Of a DNA stretch of 64,000 nucleotides, positions 40,956-50,075 are shown one piece after another. The DNA comes from Paractinoplanes pyxinae (lineage in GTDB: Bacteria; Actinomycetota; Actinomycetes; Mycobacteriales; Micromonosporaceae): positions 62,001 through 126,000 of the forward strand of contig NZ_JAPNTZ010000019.1 of assembly GCF_026626335.1 (NCBI RefSeq), written 5' to 3'. A program made the position numbers and the translations under genes. The notes beneath the pieces are model-generated. The model searched no databases. It was not told where the DNA came from and was given only the letters and a program-made list of their open reading frames with translations. The first letter of the stretch is position 1; each line of letters starts with the position of its first letter.

Positions 40956-43283
40956 ATGTCGATGCGGTCGAGGCTGCTGCGCTCGCTCCTGAGCTCTGAT
41001 GTTCTGCTGCGGGTGGCCGCCGTCGGGCTGGCCGCGGCCATCCTGGGGCGGGCCGTGCTGTCCGGCACGTCCGGCTGGCAGGCGGTCGTGGTCGTGGTGG
41101 CCGGGGCGGCCGCGCTGTGGGGCGTGCTGTGGATCTTCGGCCGGGTGCGGGCGCTGATGACCCAGCCCGCCCCCGAGGCGCCGGCGCCCGCCTCGCCCGC
41201 CGACGCCGCACCGTCCGCCGACGCCGCGCCGCCCGCTTCCGCGCCGGAGTCTGCGGCGCCGGCTTCCGCGCCCGACGCTGCACCAGCTGCCGCGGCGGAC
41301 GCGCTGCCCGAGACGCGGAAAGCGCGCCTGACCAGGCATCTGACCGCTTTCCTGACGGTGAGCAACCGGCCCGGGCAGGTGGCCGTGCTCGCCCTGCTGG
41401 TGCTGGTCGTGCACGCCGCGATCACCGGCTACATCGGGGTCGGCACCATCCTGGTCGCGATCGGTCTGGCCGTCGTGGCCGTGCCGCTGACCGCCGACTT
41501 CAAGCTGGTCGGGCTGCTCGGCGGCATCGCAGTCGTGTTCGCCCTGGCCACCGTCGTGATCGCCGACATCTTCTCGGGCAGCTCCGAGGCGCGGGCGCTG
41601 GGCATCTCGGTGGCCGCCATCGTGCTGCCCATCGTCATCTCCGACAAGCTGGTCGGCCTGGTCAAGCAGCCGGCCCTCAAGCCGGCCCACCACGCCGTGC
41701 TGGCCGTGCTGACCCTGTTCCTGAGCTTCCTCGGCTGGACCCGCGACGAGTGGCTGCCCGGCGTGGTCAACGACTGCTACACGCTGCCCACCTCGAACGG
41801 CATCACCACGCTGCGGGCCACCGCCGACGGCCGCTGCTACGGCCTGATCGACAGCGCCGACGCCGGTGTGTTCGCGGCGTCCGCCTTCGGCAAGGACCCG
41901 GTCACCACCAAACTGCAGCGCAGCATCCTCGACGAGAACGAGCCGCTGAAGCCGGGCGACCTGACCGTGGTGTGGCTGGGCGCGCTCTCGTGCGAACCGC
42001 TGAAGTCCGATCCGGCCCGCTGCGCCGACGGCCGCGACTACCCTTCCGAACGCGACCAGCTGCGCGCCTTCCTGTACGCCCAGACGCACATCGCCGAGAC
42101 CACGAAGCACAAGGTGCACGTGGTCATCGCCGACGCCGGCCCGGACGTCGCCCACGCCGACGACGTCGCCTCGATGATCGTCGACCGGCGGCCCGCCCTG
42201 GGCGACCGGGTGGTCGTGATCGGCGGCGGCGACAGCCGGGACGTCACCCAGCGCGCGATCAACAAGCTGCTCACGGCGGGCATCCCGTTCATCGCGCCCA
42301 ACCTGCTGGCCGACCTGGGCGCGCCCGGCGAGAAGTTCGTCAACAAGGCGGGCTATCTGCAGCTGGCACCCTGGAACCTGGAGTACGCGGAGGACGCGGC
42401 CAAGCGGCTGGCCCACGCGTTCAAGGGCGGCTTCCGGCTGGACATCTATCAGCAGCCCAACCCGACCGACCAGTACACGACGTCGCTGGTCAACGACCTG
42501 CTGGCGGCGGTGAAGAAGAAGCCGGGCTCGACCGCGAGGCACGTGCCCGCCCTGGAGCGGATCGACGACTCCATCTGCGAGTCGGACAAAACCCAGCCGC
42601 CGGCCGTGCTCTACTTCGCCGACCGGTGGACCCGCTTCGGCGAATTCGTGCAGCGGGTCAACGAGGTGTGCGGGCACTCCCGGCCGCGCATGGTGATCGC
42701 CGACGTGTCGGTGAGCCGCTTCATGGCCAATTACCAGCTACGGGCGGTCAGCAACGCGGACTGGGCGGTCAACTACAACGTGGGTGGGCCCGGCTGCGCC
42801 GACCTGACCGAGCAGGCGTACGGAATTCTGACCCGCGAGATCGAGCGGCACGGCGGCCTCATCGGGCTGAAAGGCCCGTTCGCCTGCGCCGACCGCGCGG
42901 ACAACGTCTCGGACGGGAAGCTGCCGAACGCGTGCCCGCTGGACGCCGCGGCCAAGCTGACCAGCCAGCCGTGCGACGCCAACGACCTGGGCACCTATCT
43001 GATCCCGGCCTGGGACGCGGCGCTGCTGGCCGACGCCCTGCTGCCGGCCGAGCCCGGCGAGGGCGACTACCTGACCAGCCTCAGCCTGCCCGAGTTCACC
43101 CTGGCCAACGGCAAGCCGGCCAAGGTCGTCCGCGGCGATCTGCAGCAGCCGACCATCGAGGTCCGCATGTGGCACGGCAACCCCCTCAACGACCCCGGCG
43201 TCATCTGGGAGCTCCCGACCGACCCGCTGCGGCTGCCCGACGACCCGAAGCCCGGCGCCGCCGGCGGCCCGCCCGGCGACTGA
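40956..43283 (+). CDS. Large membrane protein with periplasmic-binding-protein-like domain
   Basis: 775 residues. Two N-terminal TM helices precede an Ala/Pro linker (residues ~65-115), then five or so TM helices (VLALLVLVVHAAITGYIGVG and following). The last ~500 residues are an extracytoplasmic alpha/beta domain resembling a type I periplasmic-binding fold, e.g. VHVVIADAGPDVAHADDVAS and DRVVVIGGGDSRD. Several Cys pairs are present there. No enzymatic motif is seen. Perhaps a membrane-tethered ligand sensor. Start 40956 or 40962; GGAGAGGG lies upstream. Confidence 0.7.
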   Translation: MSMRSRLLRSLLSSDVLLRVAAVGLAAAILGRAVLSGTSGWQAVVVVVAGAAALWGVLWIFGRVRALMTQPAPEAPAPASPADAAPSADAAPPASAPESAAPASAPDAAPAAAADALPETRKARLTRHLTAFLTVSNRPGQVAVLALLVLVVHAAITGYIGVGTILVAIGLAVVAVPLTADFKLVGLLGGIAVVFALATVVIADIFSGSSEARALGISVAAIVLPIVISDKLVGLVKQPALKPAHHAVLAVLTLFLSFLGWTRDEWLPGVVNDCYTLPTSNGITTLRATADGRCYGLIDSADAGVFAASAFGKDPVTTKLQRSILDENEPLKPGDLTVVWLGALSCEPLKSDPARCADGRDYPSERDQLRAFLYAQTHIAETTKHKVHVVIADAGPDVAHADDVASMIVDRRPALGDRVVVIGGGDSRDVTQRAINKLLTAGIPFIAPNLLADLGAPGEKFVNKAGYLQLAPWNLEYAEDAAKRLAHAFKGGFRLDIYQQPNPTDQYTTSLVNDLLAAVKKKPGSTARHVPALERIDDSICESDKTQPPAVLYFADRWTRFGEFVQRVNEVCGHSRPRMVIADVSVSRFMANYQLRAVSNADWAVNYNVGGPGCADLTEQAYGILTREIERHGGLIGLKGPFACADRADNVSDGKLPNACPLDAAAKLTSQPCDANDLGTYLIPAWDAALLADALLPAEPGEGDYLTSLSLPEFTLANGKPAKVVRGDLQQPTIEVRMWHGNPLNDPGVIWELPTDPLRLPDDPKPGAAGGPPGD

Positions 43284-43325
43284 CCGGAGGATTGCCTGGG
43301 AGCGCTCCCGGGTAAGGGTGGCGCC

Positions 43326-43685
43326 GTGCTGATGGCTTTGTTGCTCGACCTCGCGAACATAGTGGGCGGTTTCCTGCTCGCCATCACCCTGCTGCGCCGC
43401 GTCCCCCGCGCCGGTGACGGCATGGGCCGGGCCGCCGACCGCCTGGCCCCGTTCGGCTGGGTGGTCGGCGTGGTGGCGCTGGTGGCCGGCGGCTACTACC
43501 TGCTGGTCCACCTGTTCGACGGCCCGCGCGTCTTCCACTACGAGATCGTCGGCATCCTGGTCGGCGTGGCCCTGCTGTGGGACCGCCTGACCCGCCGCAG
43601 CGCCCCGCCCGCCCTGTTGCTGGCCGTCTTCGGCCTGATCGCCATCGTCGTCGGCATCCAAGGTCTCTTCACTCCCGACGGATGA
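43326..43685 (+). CDS. Four-helix membrane protein
   Basis: 119 residues with about four TM segments: LLLDLANIVGGFLLAITLL, FGWVVGVVALVAGGYYLLV, EIVGILVGVALLW and LLLAVFGLIAIVVGIQGLF. No family recognised. It starts with GTG at 43326 (ATG at 43332 possible) and follows the large membrane protein by 42 nt, so it may share its operon. Confidence 0.65.
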   Translation: MLMALLLDLANIVGGFLLAITLLRRVPRAGDGMGRAADRLAPFGWVVGVVALVAGGYYLLVHLFDGPRVFHYEIVGILVGVALLWDRLTRRSAPPALLLAVFGLIAIVVGIQGLFTPDG

Positions 43686-43701
43686 TCCTTGAATCCGGAG
43701 A

Positions 43702-43818
43702 ATGAGCGTCTTCGATGCGAACGTCCCGCACCCGGCCCGGCGCGACGACACCGAGGCCCTCCCCCGCCCACCGGCCGAGGAGGTCTCGATGTACGCGGGC
43801 GTGGCCCGGAAGCCCTGA
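43702..43818 (+). CDS. Possible 38-residue protein
   Basis: A short frame starting MSVFDANVPHPARRDDTEAL and ending YAGVARKP, with very high GC at third codon positions and GGAG just before the ATG. It fills the space between two small membrane-protein genes. No family; coding potential is the only support. Confidence 0.3.
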   Translation: MSVFDANVPHPARRDDTEALPRPPAEEVSMYAGVARKP

Positions 43819-43840
43819 CCGTCCGGCGTACGCTTCCCCG

Positions 43841-44074
43841 ATGGATGCGCTCGTGCCGTGGCTGGCGTTCGCCGCCGTGCTGGCGGCGATCCTGGCCGGC
43901 CTCACGTGGCTCGCGTCCCGCACCCGGCGGCGCGGTGTGGGCCGAGAGGTCATGGGCCCGGTGGACCTGATCTATCGGCCGCACACCCATCAGATCAACC
44001 ACGAGATCGCGGCCCACGAGGAACGCGGGGCCGAGACGCCGTCGCCGGGTGATCCGTTGAAGCGCGGGCGCTAG
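43841..44074 (+). CDS. Small single-pass membrane protein
   Basis: 77 residues. One TM helix (VPWLAFAAVLAAILAGLTWL) is followed by a basic stretch and the soluble tail VDLIYRPHTHQINHEIAAHE. A TACGCT box lies 6 nt before the ATG, implying a leaderless mRNA. Its stop overlaps the stop of the convergent DUF5996 gene (CTAG). Function unknown. Confidence 0.6.
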   Translation: MDALVPWLAFAAVLAAILAGLTWLASRTRRRGVGREVMGPVDLIYRPHTHQINHEIAAHEERGAETPSPGDPLKRGR

Positions 44075-44973
44075 CGCGAGGCGTCCAGTGCGGCGCGGTT
44101 CCAGGTCGCCAGGTCGGCTGCGGCGGCGTAGGTCGTCCGCAGGAAATCGATGAGCGTCGCGTCGGGGTCGGCCGAGTCGGCCACCGTCTCGTAGGGCAGC
44201 ACGCACTCCTTCATCGACTCGTTGTAGAAGGGCGCGGTGCGCTCGGCGTAGCCGGCGGGCTCCGGATAGGCGTACGCGTAAAAAGCGCCCTCCTCGCCGC
44301 CGCCGGGCCAGAAACCGAAGCTGGCCAGCTCGTGCGAATAGCCCTCGTGCATCACCCACGGCGGGCAGTTGGGCGCGCCGCCCGGATGCTGCGGCGCGAC
44401 GGCGCCCGAGAAGCGGGTGTAGGCCAGGTCCATGGCGCCCCAGAAGAAGTGGACCGGGCTGGCCTTGCCGACGAACTCGGAGCGGAACCGGCCCAGAACG
44501 CGCTCGGCCTGCAGCAACTGCCGCCAGAACAGCTGCGCGGCCGCCCCGTCGTACGACTTGTGCTCGTGGTCCTCGGCGAAGGGAACCGCCCGCTCGACCT
44601 CGTTGGGCACCGGCCGGATCCGCGGCTCGAGGCCGAGGGCGGCCAACGCCTCGAACGTCTCGCCGTAGAAGGTCGCCACCGACTTCGGTTCCAGGGCGAC
44701 CTCGCGCGAGCCGCCGTCGCTGGTGCGCAGGCGCAGCCGGTGGTCGAGAAAGTCGAACTCGATGTCGAACACGCCGGTGCCGTGCGGCACGGCCGAGGTG
44801 GTCAGCCCGCGTGCGGTCGGATAGAGCGTGACGTGCCACCAGTGGTTGACGGGCGGTGCGTACGCCATCCGGACCTTGCCGACGATCTGCGTCCACATGT
44901 GCAGCGTGTCGCGGGTGTCGGTCCAGTCGGCCACACGGAGCCGGGGCCAGGGCTGGGTCTTCGCGTTCTCCAT
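44071..44973 (-). CDS. DUF5996-family protein
   Basis: A 300-residue soluble protein of the DUF5996 family. WTDTRDTLHMWTQIVGKVRM and NHWWHVTLYPTARGLTTSAV are at the N-terminus. SPVHFFWGAMDLAYTRFSG and HEGYSHELASFGFWPGGG are the conserved centre. Many conserved Trp, His and Glu residues suggest an enzyme or ligand-binding fold, but no function is established. Full length. Confidence 0.85.
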   Translation of the reverse strand: MENAKTQPWPRLRVADWTDTRDTLHMWTQIVGKVRMAYAPPVNHWWHVTLYPTARGLTTSAVPHGTGVFDIEFDFLDHRLRLRTSDGGSREVALEPKSVATFYGETFEALAALGLEPRIRPVPNEVERAVPFAEDHEHKSYDGAAAQLFWRQLLQAERVLGRFRSEFVGKASPVHFFWGAMDLAYTRFSGAVAPQHPGGAPNCPPWVMHEGYSHELASFGFWPGGGEEGAFYAYAYPEPAGYAERTAPFYNESMKECVLPYETVADSADPDATLIDFLRTTYAAAADLATWNRAALDASR

Positions 44974-44999
44974 GGTCCAAGCGTGCCAGGCCCGCGCCG

Positions 45000-45467
45000 T
45001 CAGCCGTCGAGCAGCGTCTTGATCCCGTGCCGTCGCCGGAGCTCAGCCAGGGGCTGCTCGAGGCGCCGGCGTCCCGGGCCCCAGATGCGCGCCACGCCGG
45101 CCGCCGAGTTCGGCCCCGGCACGTCGTACGGGCCGCCGCGCGGATACACCTGCAGCACCGCTCCCCCGATGCTGTTCGGCAGCCACCCCATGCGCTCGAT
45201 GTCCGCCCACGCATAGGACCGGCTCGTGCCCCGGCGTTCCCGGATCAGAAGCCCGACGTCGTCCGCCAGGACAGCGCTGCCGCGGCGCGTGACCGCGACG
45301 ACCAGGGAGGCGCCGACCACGATGAGCGGGTACCAGGGGACGTAACGCAACGCCACCGCAACGACGATCAACGCCGCCGCCGCGACGCCGGGGATGGCGA
45401 CGGCGGGCCAGATCCGGGACCGGCCAAGCACCTGAACGTCACCGACCGGCTGCTCAGAGGTCCCCAT
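45000..45467 (-). CDS. Membrane protein with PH-like domain
   Basis: 155 residues. Two TM segments (AVAIPGVAAAALIVVAVALR and WYPLIVVGASLVVAVT) are followed by a domain with YAWADIERMGWLPNSIGGAV, resembling bacterial PH-like domains. No known function. It lies 26 nt upstream of DUF5996 on the same strand. Confidence 0.6.
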   Translation of the reverse strand: MGTSEQPVGDVQVLGRSRIWPAVAIPGVAAAALIVVAVALRYVPWYPLIVVGASLVVAVTRRGSAVLADDVGLLIRERRGTSRSYAWADIERMGWLPNSIGGAVLQVYPRGGPYDVPGPNSAAGVARIWGPGRRRLEQPLAELRRRHGIKTLLDG

Positions 45468-45785
45468 CCCCTGCAGAGTAGTAGCCAGCGATCATGCTCG
45501 CCGATACGGTGCCGGCGGCTCACCAAAAAGCGTTTGGCATTCATCGCGAGTGAGTGACGGCCGTCAGATCTACGACATTAACGTAGGAATCCGCTTCAGC
45601 AGGATATGAAATTCCGAGTAGCTTCGCCGCCGGATATCACCGCGCGCCGGAGTGCGATCCACGTTCGAGCAGAATATTGCCGTGTGCCAACCATTGCGTC
45701 AGGTCGACCATAACCCCGACCCTCCGCCAGGCCACCTTGATCGAGAATGCATGTCCGCATCACCCTAACGCCTCTTCGGACGGAG
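45468..45785. other. 318-nt non-coding, AT-richer stretch before the TIR-like gene
   Basis: No convincing coding frame. Base composition is visibly richer in A and T than the flanks (e.g. CACCAAAAAGCG, GACATTAACGTAGG). A small inverted repeat, CTACG-N7-CGTAG, is present near 45570. It probably carries the promoter of the TIR-like gene and may mark one edge of transferred DNA. Confidence 0.4.
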
Positions 45786-46796
45786 ATGGACGACATGGAC
45801 AGACCTCGAGTGTTCATCGGGTCCTCCACGGAAGGCTTGGACGTCGCTGACGCCGTCTTCCAACACCTGGACCAGAAGGCGACGGCCAAACTCTGGAAGC
45901 ATCAGCTTTTCATGCCCGGCCGCTACCCACTCGACGTGCTGATGCAAGAAATACGAAGAAACGACTTCGCCATCCTTGTAGCCACCCCTGACGACGAGGT
46001 CGTCAAGCGTGGAATCACCTCGCCGGAAATGCGGGACAACCTCATTTTTGAATTCGGTCTCTTCTCCGGAGCACTAGGCAGCGGACGCGTCTTCTTCGTC
46101 TGCCCCGACAGCCCTCGCGTGGACCTCCCGTCGGATCTGCTTGGAATTGTCAGCGCAACGTACAACGCCGATCGGATCACCGCCGACGCAAGTGAGCGGA
46201 CATCAGCGGTACACACCGCATGCAGCAGCATCCTCGAGGTCATCCGTCAGGAATGGGATCGCAGGACCGAGCAGATCGGCCGGCTTCGCAACCACGGAAA
46301 CGCACAGGCGGCCCGCCGGTTGCATACAGTGGCGGCCACCCTCAGAGACACGCTTTTCGTTCTTCAAAGAGACGCATTCACGGCTTTCTCCGACCGTGCT
46401 CAATTCGAGCAGGTGAAGAAGAGAGCGACGGGCGAGTTGGATCGAGTCGCCGAATCCTTCGGTCTGGATGCACGAACAGTGGGAGTCGAGGCACACCTCG
46501 ATCACCTTCGCGCAGTAACGGTCGCGGCCGTTCTCGACCTCCCATTCCCGGAAGAACTTTCAGCCGGCCGCGAACGAGTCGCGGGATTAGGTATGAAGGC
46601 GCTCGACGGCCTGCTTCAAGGGGGCGACCCGCTGCGCCGGGCCAGGCAGGAAGCTGAACGACAGGTCAATGACACGCTCTCGGATCTCGGGCGGCGTTAT
46701 GCCGAGTGGTGGGGACGTCACCGTGATCCTGTTCAGGCAGCCACCTCCGAGATGAGTGACGCCCTCTTCAATATGATGTCGAGGGAGTTGACGTAA
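45786..46796 (+). CDS. TIR-like (PF10137-type) nucleotide-binding protein, candidate anti-phage effector
   Basis: 336 residues. The N-terminal ~150 residues match the TIR-like family seen in CBASS/Pycsar-type effectors: RPRVFIGSSTEGLDVADAVF, KLWKHQLFMPGRYPLDVL, NDFAILVATPDDE, RDNLIFEFGLFSGALGSGRV. Known members cleave NAD+ on activation. The remaining ~190 residues are helical and not recognised (e.g. GMKALDGLLQGG). No CD-NTase or cyclase gene is adjacent, so the trigger is unknown. Codon and base use are less GC-rich than the neighbours, which suggests acquisition by transfer. ATG at 45786 with GGACGGAG upstream. Confidence 0.8.
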   Translation: MDDMDRPRVFIGSSTEGLDVADAVFQHLDQKATAKLWKHQLFMPGRYPLDVLMQEIRRNDFAILVATPDDEVVKRGITSPEMRDNLIFEFGLFSGALGSGRVFFVCPDSPRVDLPSDLLGIVSATYNADRITADASERTSAVHTACSSILEVIRQEWDRRTEQIGRLRNHGNAQAARRLHTVAATLRDTLFVLQRDAFTAFSDRAQFEQVKKRATGELDRVAESFGLDARTVGVEAHLDHLRAVTVAAVLDLPFPEELSAGRERVAGLGMKALDGLLQGGDPLRRARQEAERQVNDTLSDLGRRYAEWWGRHRDPVQAATSEMSDALFNMMSRELT

Positions 46797-46917
46797 GGCT
46801 CAGCTCAGGGCTATTTCTTGCGCGAACCGGTTTCCGTGATGCAACCCAATAGCCTGCTCGGGCAATCAATGTTTCGCTCGGTGGGCGAACGGCGGCGTCA
46901 ACCCCTGTACTGACGAC

Positions 46918-49254
46918 TCATGACGGACGCGGCGTGGGGTGGTTGCGTTCGAGGGCGGCGCCTTCCACGTCGACGTTGGGGAGCAGGCGGTCCAGCCAGC
47001 GTGGGAGCCACCAGGCCGAGCGGCCGAGCAGATGCATGACCGCGGGGATCAGCAGCATGCGTACGAGGAAAGCGTCGGCCAGCACGCCGAAGGCCAGACC
47101 GAAGCCGAGCGATCGGATGATCGCCGAGTTCGAGAAGATGAAGCCGCCGAAGACCGAGATCATGATGATGGCGGCCGCGATGACCACCGTACGACCGGCT
47201 CGCAGGCCCTGGCGGACGGCGAGCCGGGCCGGGGCGCCATGGGCGTACGCCTCGCGCATGCCCGACACCAGGAAGAGCTGGTAGTCCATGGCCAGCCCGA
47301 ACAGGATGCCGATGAGGATCGTGGGCAGGAAGCTGAGCACCGGGCCGGGGTCGTGCACGCCGAAGATCGCGCCCAGCCAGCCCCACTGGAAGATCGCGGT
47401 GAGCCCGCCGAACGTGGCGAACAGCGACAGGATGAAGCCGAGCGTGGCCGTGAGCGGCACCAGGATCGACCGGAAGACGAAGATCATGATGATCAGCGAC
47501 AGGCCGATGACCAGCCCGAGATAGCCGGGCAGCGCGTCCGACAGCTGCTCGGAGATGTCGATGTTGCCGCTGGCGCTGCCGGCCACACCCAAATCAAGAT
47601 CCCTGAGGTCCCGTACGAGTTGTTCCGTCGACGCGCTCGACGGGCCCTCATTCGGCACGACCTGGAAGGCCAGCAGTGTGCCGTCAGTGGATTGCCCGAT
47701 CGGCGCGACCGCGGTGACGTCGTTCTGGCCGAGGATCTGCGTGCCGATGCGCACCTGCTCGGCGACCAGCTTGTCCTCGGTGACCGGCGCGGGCAGGGTC
47801 GCCACCGCCAGCAGCGGCCCGTTGACGCCCGCCCCGAACTTCTGCTCGATCAGCTTGTACGCCTGGTACTGGGTCGAATCCTCGGCCTCGGTGGAGCCGT
47901 CGGGCAGCCCCAGCCGCATCGACAGGGCGGGGATCGCGATGACGACCAGCGCGGCCAGCCCGGCGACCACTGTCAGCACGGCGCGCCCGTTGCTCATCTC
48001 GGTGGCGGCCGGCCGGGGCTTCGGCTTCCGGCGGCCCAGGATGCGCGTACCCAGCAATGACAACAACGCCGGCGTGAGCGTCACGGCGATGATCACCGCC
48101 ACGGCGACGCAGATCGCGCCGACCGTGCCCATCATGCCGAGGAACCCGATCCCGGTGACGTTGAGCGCCAGCAGGGCCACCAGCACCGTCGACCCGGCGA
48201 AGACCACCGCGTTGCCCGACGTGCCGTTGGCCAGCCCGATCGACTCGTGCAGCTCCACCCCTTCGAGCAGCTGCCGCCGGTGCCGGTTGAGGATGAACAG
48301 GCAGTAGTCGATGCCGACTGCGAGCCCGAGCATGACACCCAGAACCGGCGTGATCGAAAGCATGTCGACGACGCCGGAGAGCGCCAGCGACGCCGTGACA
48401 CCGATCCCGACCCCGGCCAGCGCGCTGATGATCGGCAGCGAGGCGGCGATCAGCGTGCCCAGCATGACCATCAGCGTGATGCCCGCGATGATCACGCCGA
48501 CCACCTCGCCCACACCGAGAATCTCGGGGACGCTCTGGGTGATCTCGTTGGAGAAGTCGACCTCGACGCCGTCGGGCACGCCGGCGCTGACGTGGTCGAC
48601 GACGCCCTCCTTGGTCTCGGGGGTGACGTCGAGCTGAGCCTCTTTGAAGATGACTGGCGCGATGGCCGTGGTGCCGTCCTTCGAGACCGTACGGATCTCG
48701 GCCGACATCGCCAGCAGCTGCTTCGACAGATCCAGCTGCGCGGCTTGCGCCTCGAGCTGGGTTTCCTGGGCATCCAGCGCCGCCTGCCGGGCCGCACGCT
48801 GGGTCGCCGGGAGGGCCGCGAGCTGCTGCCGCGCCTGGGCCAGCTGCGCACGACCGGCGGCGAGCTGCTTCTCGCCGGCCTGCAGCCGGGCGGTCTGCTC
48901 GGCGAGCTGCTGCTGCGTGGCGAACGGGTCGTTGATGCCGGCCACCCCGTCGAGCTGCTTGGTCGACTCGAGCAGGCGCCCGATCGCCGTACGCTGCTCG
49001 GCCGTGAACCCCGACCCGCCGGCGGTGTGGAAGACCAGCGAGCCGGTGCCGCCGCTGGCGCTCGGAAACTTGCCGGCCAGCTGGTCGGTGACCTTGGCGG
49101 TGGCCGTGCCGGGGATGGTGACCTGCGACGAGAGGGTGCCCCCGAAGGCAAGGTAGGCCCCGACGGACAGCCCCAGGACCACGATCCAGGCGACGACCAC
49201 GGTCCAGGCGCGCCGGGCGCAGGCGCGTCCCAGGCGGTACAGCAACTCGGCCAT
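46918..49254 (-). CDS. MMPL-family (RND) exporter
   Basis: 778 residues, 12 TM helices in two halves. The first half starts ACARRAWTVVVAWIVVLGLS and contains GIDYCLFILNRHRRQLLEG; the second has LFGLAMDYQLFLVSGMREAY. Both are the conserved MMPL proton-relay/sensor segments. The first periplasmic loop has a coiled coil (QLAAGRAQLAQARQQLAALP). It probably exports a lipid or hydrophobic compound and is controlled by the TetR upstream. Confidence 0.93.
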   Translation of the reverse strand: MAELLYRLGRACARRAWTVVVAWIVVLGLSVGAYLAFGGTLSSQVTIPGTATAKVTDQLAGKFPSASGGTGSLVFHTAGGSGFTAEQRTAIGRLLESTKQLDGVAGINDPFATQQQLAEQTARLQAGEKQLAAGRAQLAQARQQLAALPATQRAARQAALDAQETQLEAQAAQLDLSKQLLAMSAEIRTVSKDGTTAIAPVIFKEAQLDVTPETKEGVVDHVSAGVPDGVEVDFSNEITQSVPEILGVGEVVGVIIAGITLMVMLGTLIAASLPIISALAGVGIGVTASLALSGVVDMLSITPVLGVMLGLAVGIDYCLFILNRHRRQLLEGVELHESIGLANGTSGNAVVFAGSTVLVALLALNVTGIGFLGMMGTVGAICVAVAVIIAVTLTPALLSLLGTRILGRRKPKPRPAATEMSNGRAVLTVVAGLAALVVIAIPALSMRLGLPDGSTEAEDSTQYQAYKLIEQKFGAGVNGPLLAVATLPAPVTEDKLVAEQVRIGTQILGQNDVTAVAPIGQSTDGTLLAFQVVPNEGPSSASTEQLVRDLRDLDLGVAGSASGNIDISEQLSDALPGYLGLVIGLSLIIMIFVFRSILVPLTATLGFILSLFATFGGLTAIFQWGWLGAIFGVHDPGPVLSFLPTILIGILFGLAMDYQLFLVSGMREAYAHGAPARLAVRQGLRAGRTVVIAAAIIMISVFGGFIFSNSAIIRSLGFGLAFGVLADAFLVRMLLIPAVMHLLGRSAWWLPRWLDRLLPNVDVEGAALERNHPTPRPS

Positions 49255-49271
49255 GCTTCCCGTTCTCTCGT

Positions 49272-49285
49272 TGACCGGCCGGTCA
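49272..49285. promoter_or_regulatory. Palindrome upstream of the MMPL gene
   Basis: TGACCGGCCGGTCA, a perfect 14-bp palindrome 17 nt upstream of the MMPL start codon. This is a TetR-operator-like position and form. It is different in sequence from the TetR gene's own upstream palindromes. Confidence 0.5.
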
Positions 49286-49357
49286 GTGGCCGGTGCGGAT
49301 GGTCTTTCTGTTGCCGGATCTCTGGGCGGCCGGATCTCGGTGGCCGGTGCGGTCTCA

Positions 49358-49410
49358 GTAGCCGGGTGTTCTAGTAGCCGGGCGTTCTAGTAGCCGGGCG
49401 TTCTAGTAGC
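49358..49410. repeat. 16-bp tandem repeat at the 3' end of the TetR gene
   Basis: Three units of GTAGCCGGGYGTTCTA at 49358, 49374 and 49390, then a fourth partial unit. The unit at 49390-49405 contains the TAG stop of the TetR gene. A more degenerate copy of the TetR tail (GCCGGTGCGGATGGTCT) lies at about 49289-49305, so this spacer looks like duplicated gene end. Confidence 0.8.
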
Positions 49411-50038
49411 CGGTGCGGATGGTCTCGATGAGCCGGTCGAGCAGCTCGTGCCAGAGGGCGCGGGCCGCCTCGTCGGTGGCGGCGCCGGTCGCCGCCAGCC
49501 AGTGCTGGGCGATCACCTCGGTGCCGTGCATGAGCGAGCTGACGAGCAGCTCGGCTTCCAGCGGGTCGCGGTCGGCGTTGCGCTCGGCCAATTCCCGGGC
49601 CAGATCGGCCGTCGTACGCGAGAACGTGGCCTGAAAGATCTGCTGGGGCCGCGGGTCGTCGGCCCCGAAGCCGCCCAGCGCCTGCCACAGGAAAGCGATC
49701 GTGCTCGGCACGTCGGTGGCCCGCAGCGCCGCCACGACAGCCTCGAACATGGACGTACGGCTGCCGGGCCCGACAGGCGTGGCCGACACCAGCTCGCGAA
49801 AGTTATCGATGACCACACCCAACATCTCGGTGCAGGCCGTGGTGACAACGTCATCGATAGAGGCAAAGTGATTGAAGATCGTCCGCCGCGACACATCGGC
49901 CCGGGCGACCAGCTGATCGACGCTGAACCGAGCCGCGCCACCCTCATCGATGAGAGCCCGGGCCGCATCCAGGATCGCCCGCCGGTGCCGAGCCTTGAGC
50001 GCAGCCCGCCGATCCGGTTGATCAGTGTTGATCACCAC
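49403..50038 (-). CDS. TetR-family repressor of the MMPL exporter
   Basis: 211 residues. The HTH is in RFSVDQLVARADVSRRTIFN, continuing HFASIDDVV. The C-terminal ligand domain contains MHGTEVIAQHWLAATGAATD. It precedes the MMPL gene in the same direction and has tandem palindromes directly upstream. It therefore probably represses itself and the exporter and responds to the exported compound. Confidence 0.92.
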   Translation of the reverse strand: MVINTDQPDRRAALKARHRRAILDAARALIDEGGAARFSVDQLVARADVSRRTIFNHFASIDDVVTTACTEMLGVVIDNFRELVSATPVGPGSRTSMFEAVVAALRATDVPSTIAFLWQALGGFGADDPRPQQIFQATFSRTTADLARELAERNADRDPLEAELLVSSLMHGTEVIAQHWLAATGAATDEAARALWHELLDRLIETIRTGY

Positions 50039-50043
50039 AGTAG

Positions 50044-50075
50044 TTACACTAAATGCATCGTTGCACTAAGTGCAA
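50044..50075. promoter_or_regulatory. Tandem TetR operators upstream of the TetR gene
   Basis: TTGCACTAAGTGCAA at 50061-50075 has perfect 7-bp arms. TTACACTAAATGCAT at 50044-50058 is a degenerate copy, with centres 17 bp apart. They start 6 nt upstream of the TetR start codon, as expected for autoregulation. Confidence 0.65.

Noticed and set aside
41117..43315. 732-residue frame in the +1 frame of the large membrane protein
   Set aside because: Arg/Ala/Gly-rich low-complexity product with no motifs; the other frame has TM helices and a globular domain.
45468..46917. TIR-like gene as part of a mobile element
   Set aside because: No integrase, transposase, tRNA or flanking direct repeats were found, so only an AT-rich composition hint remains.
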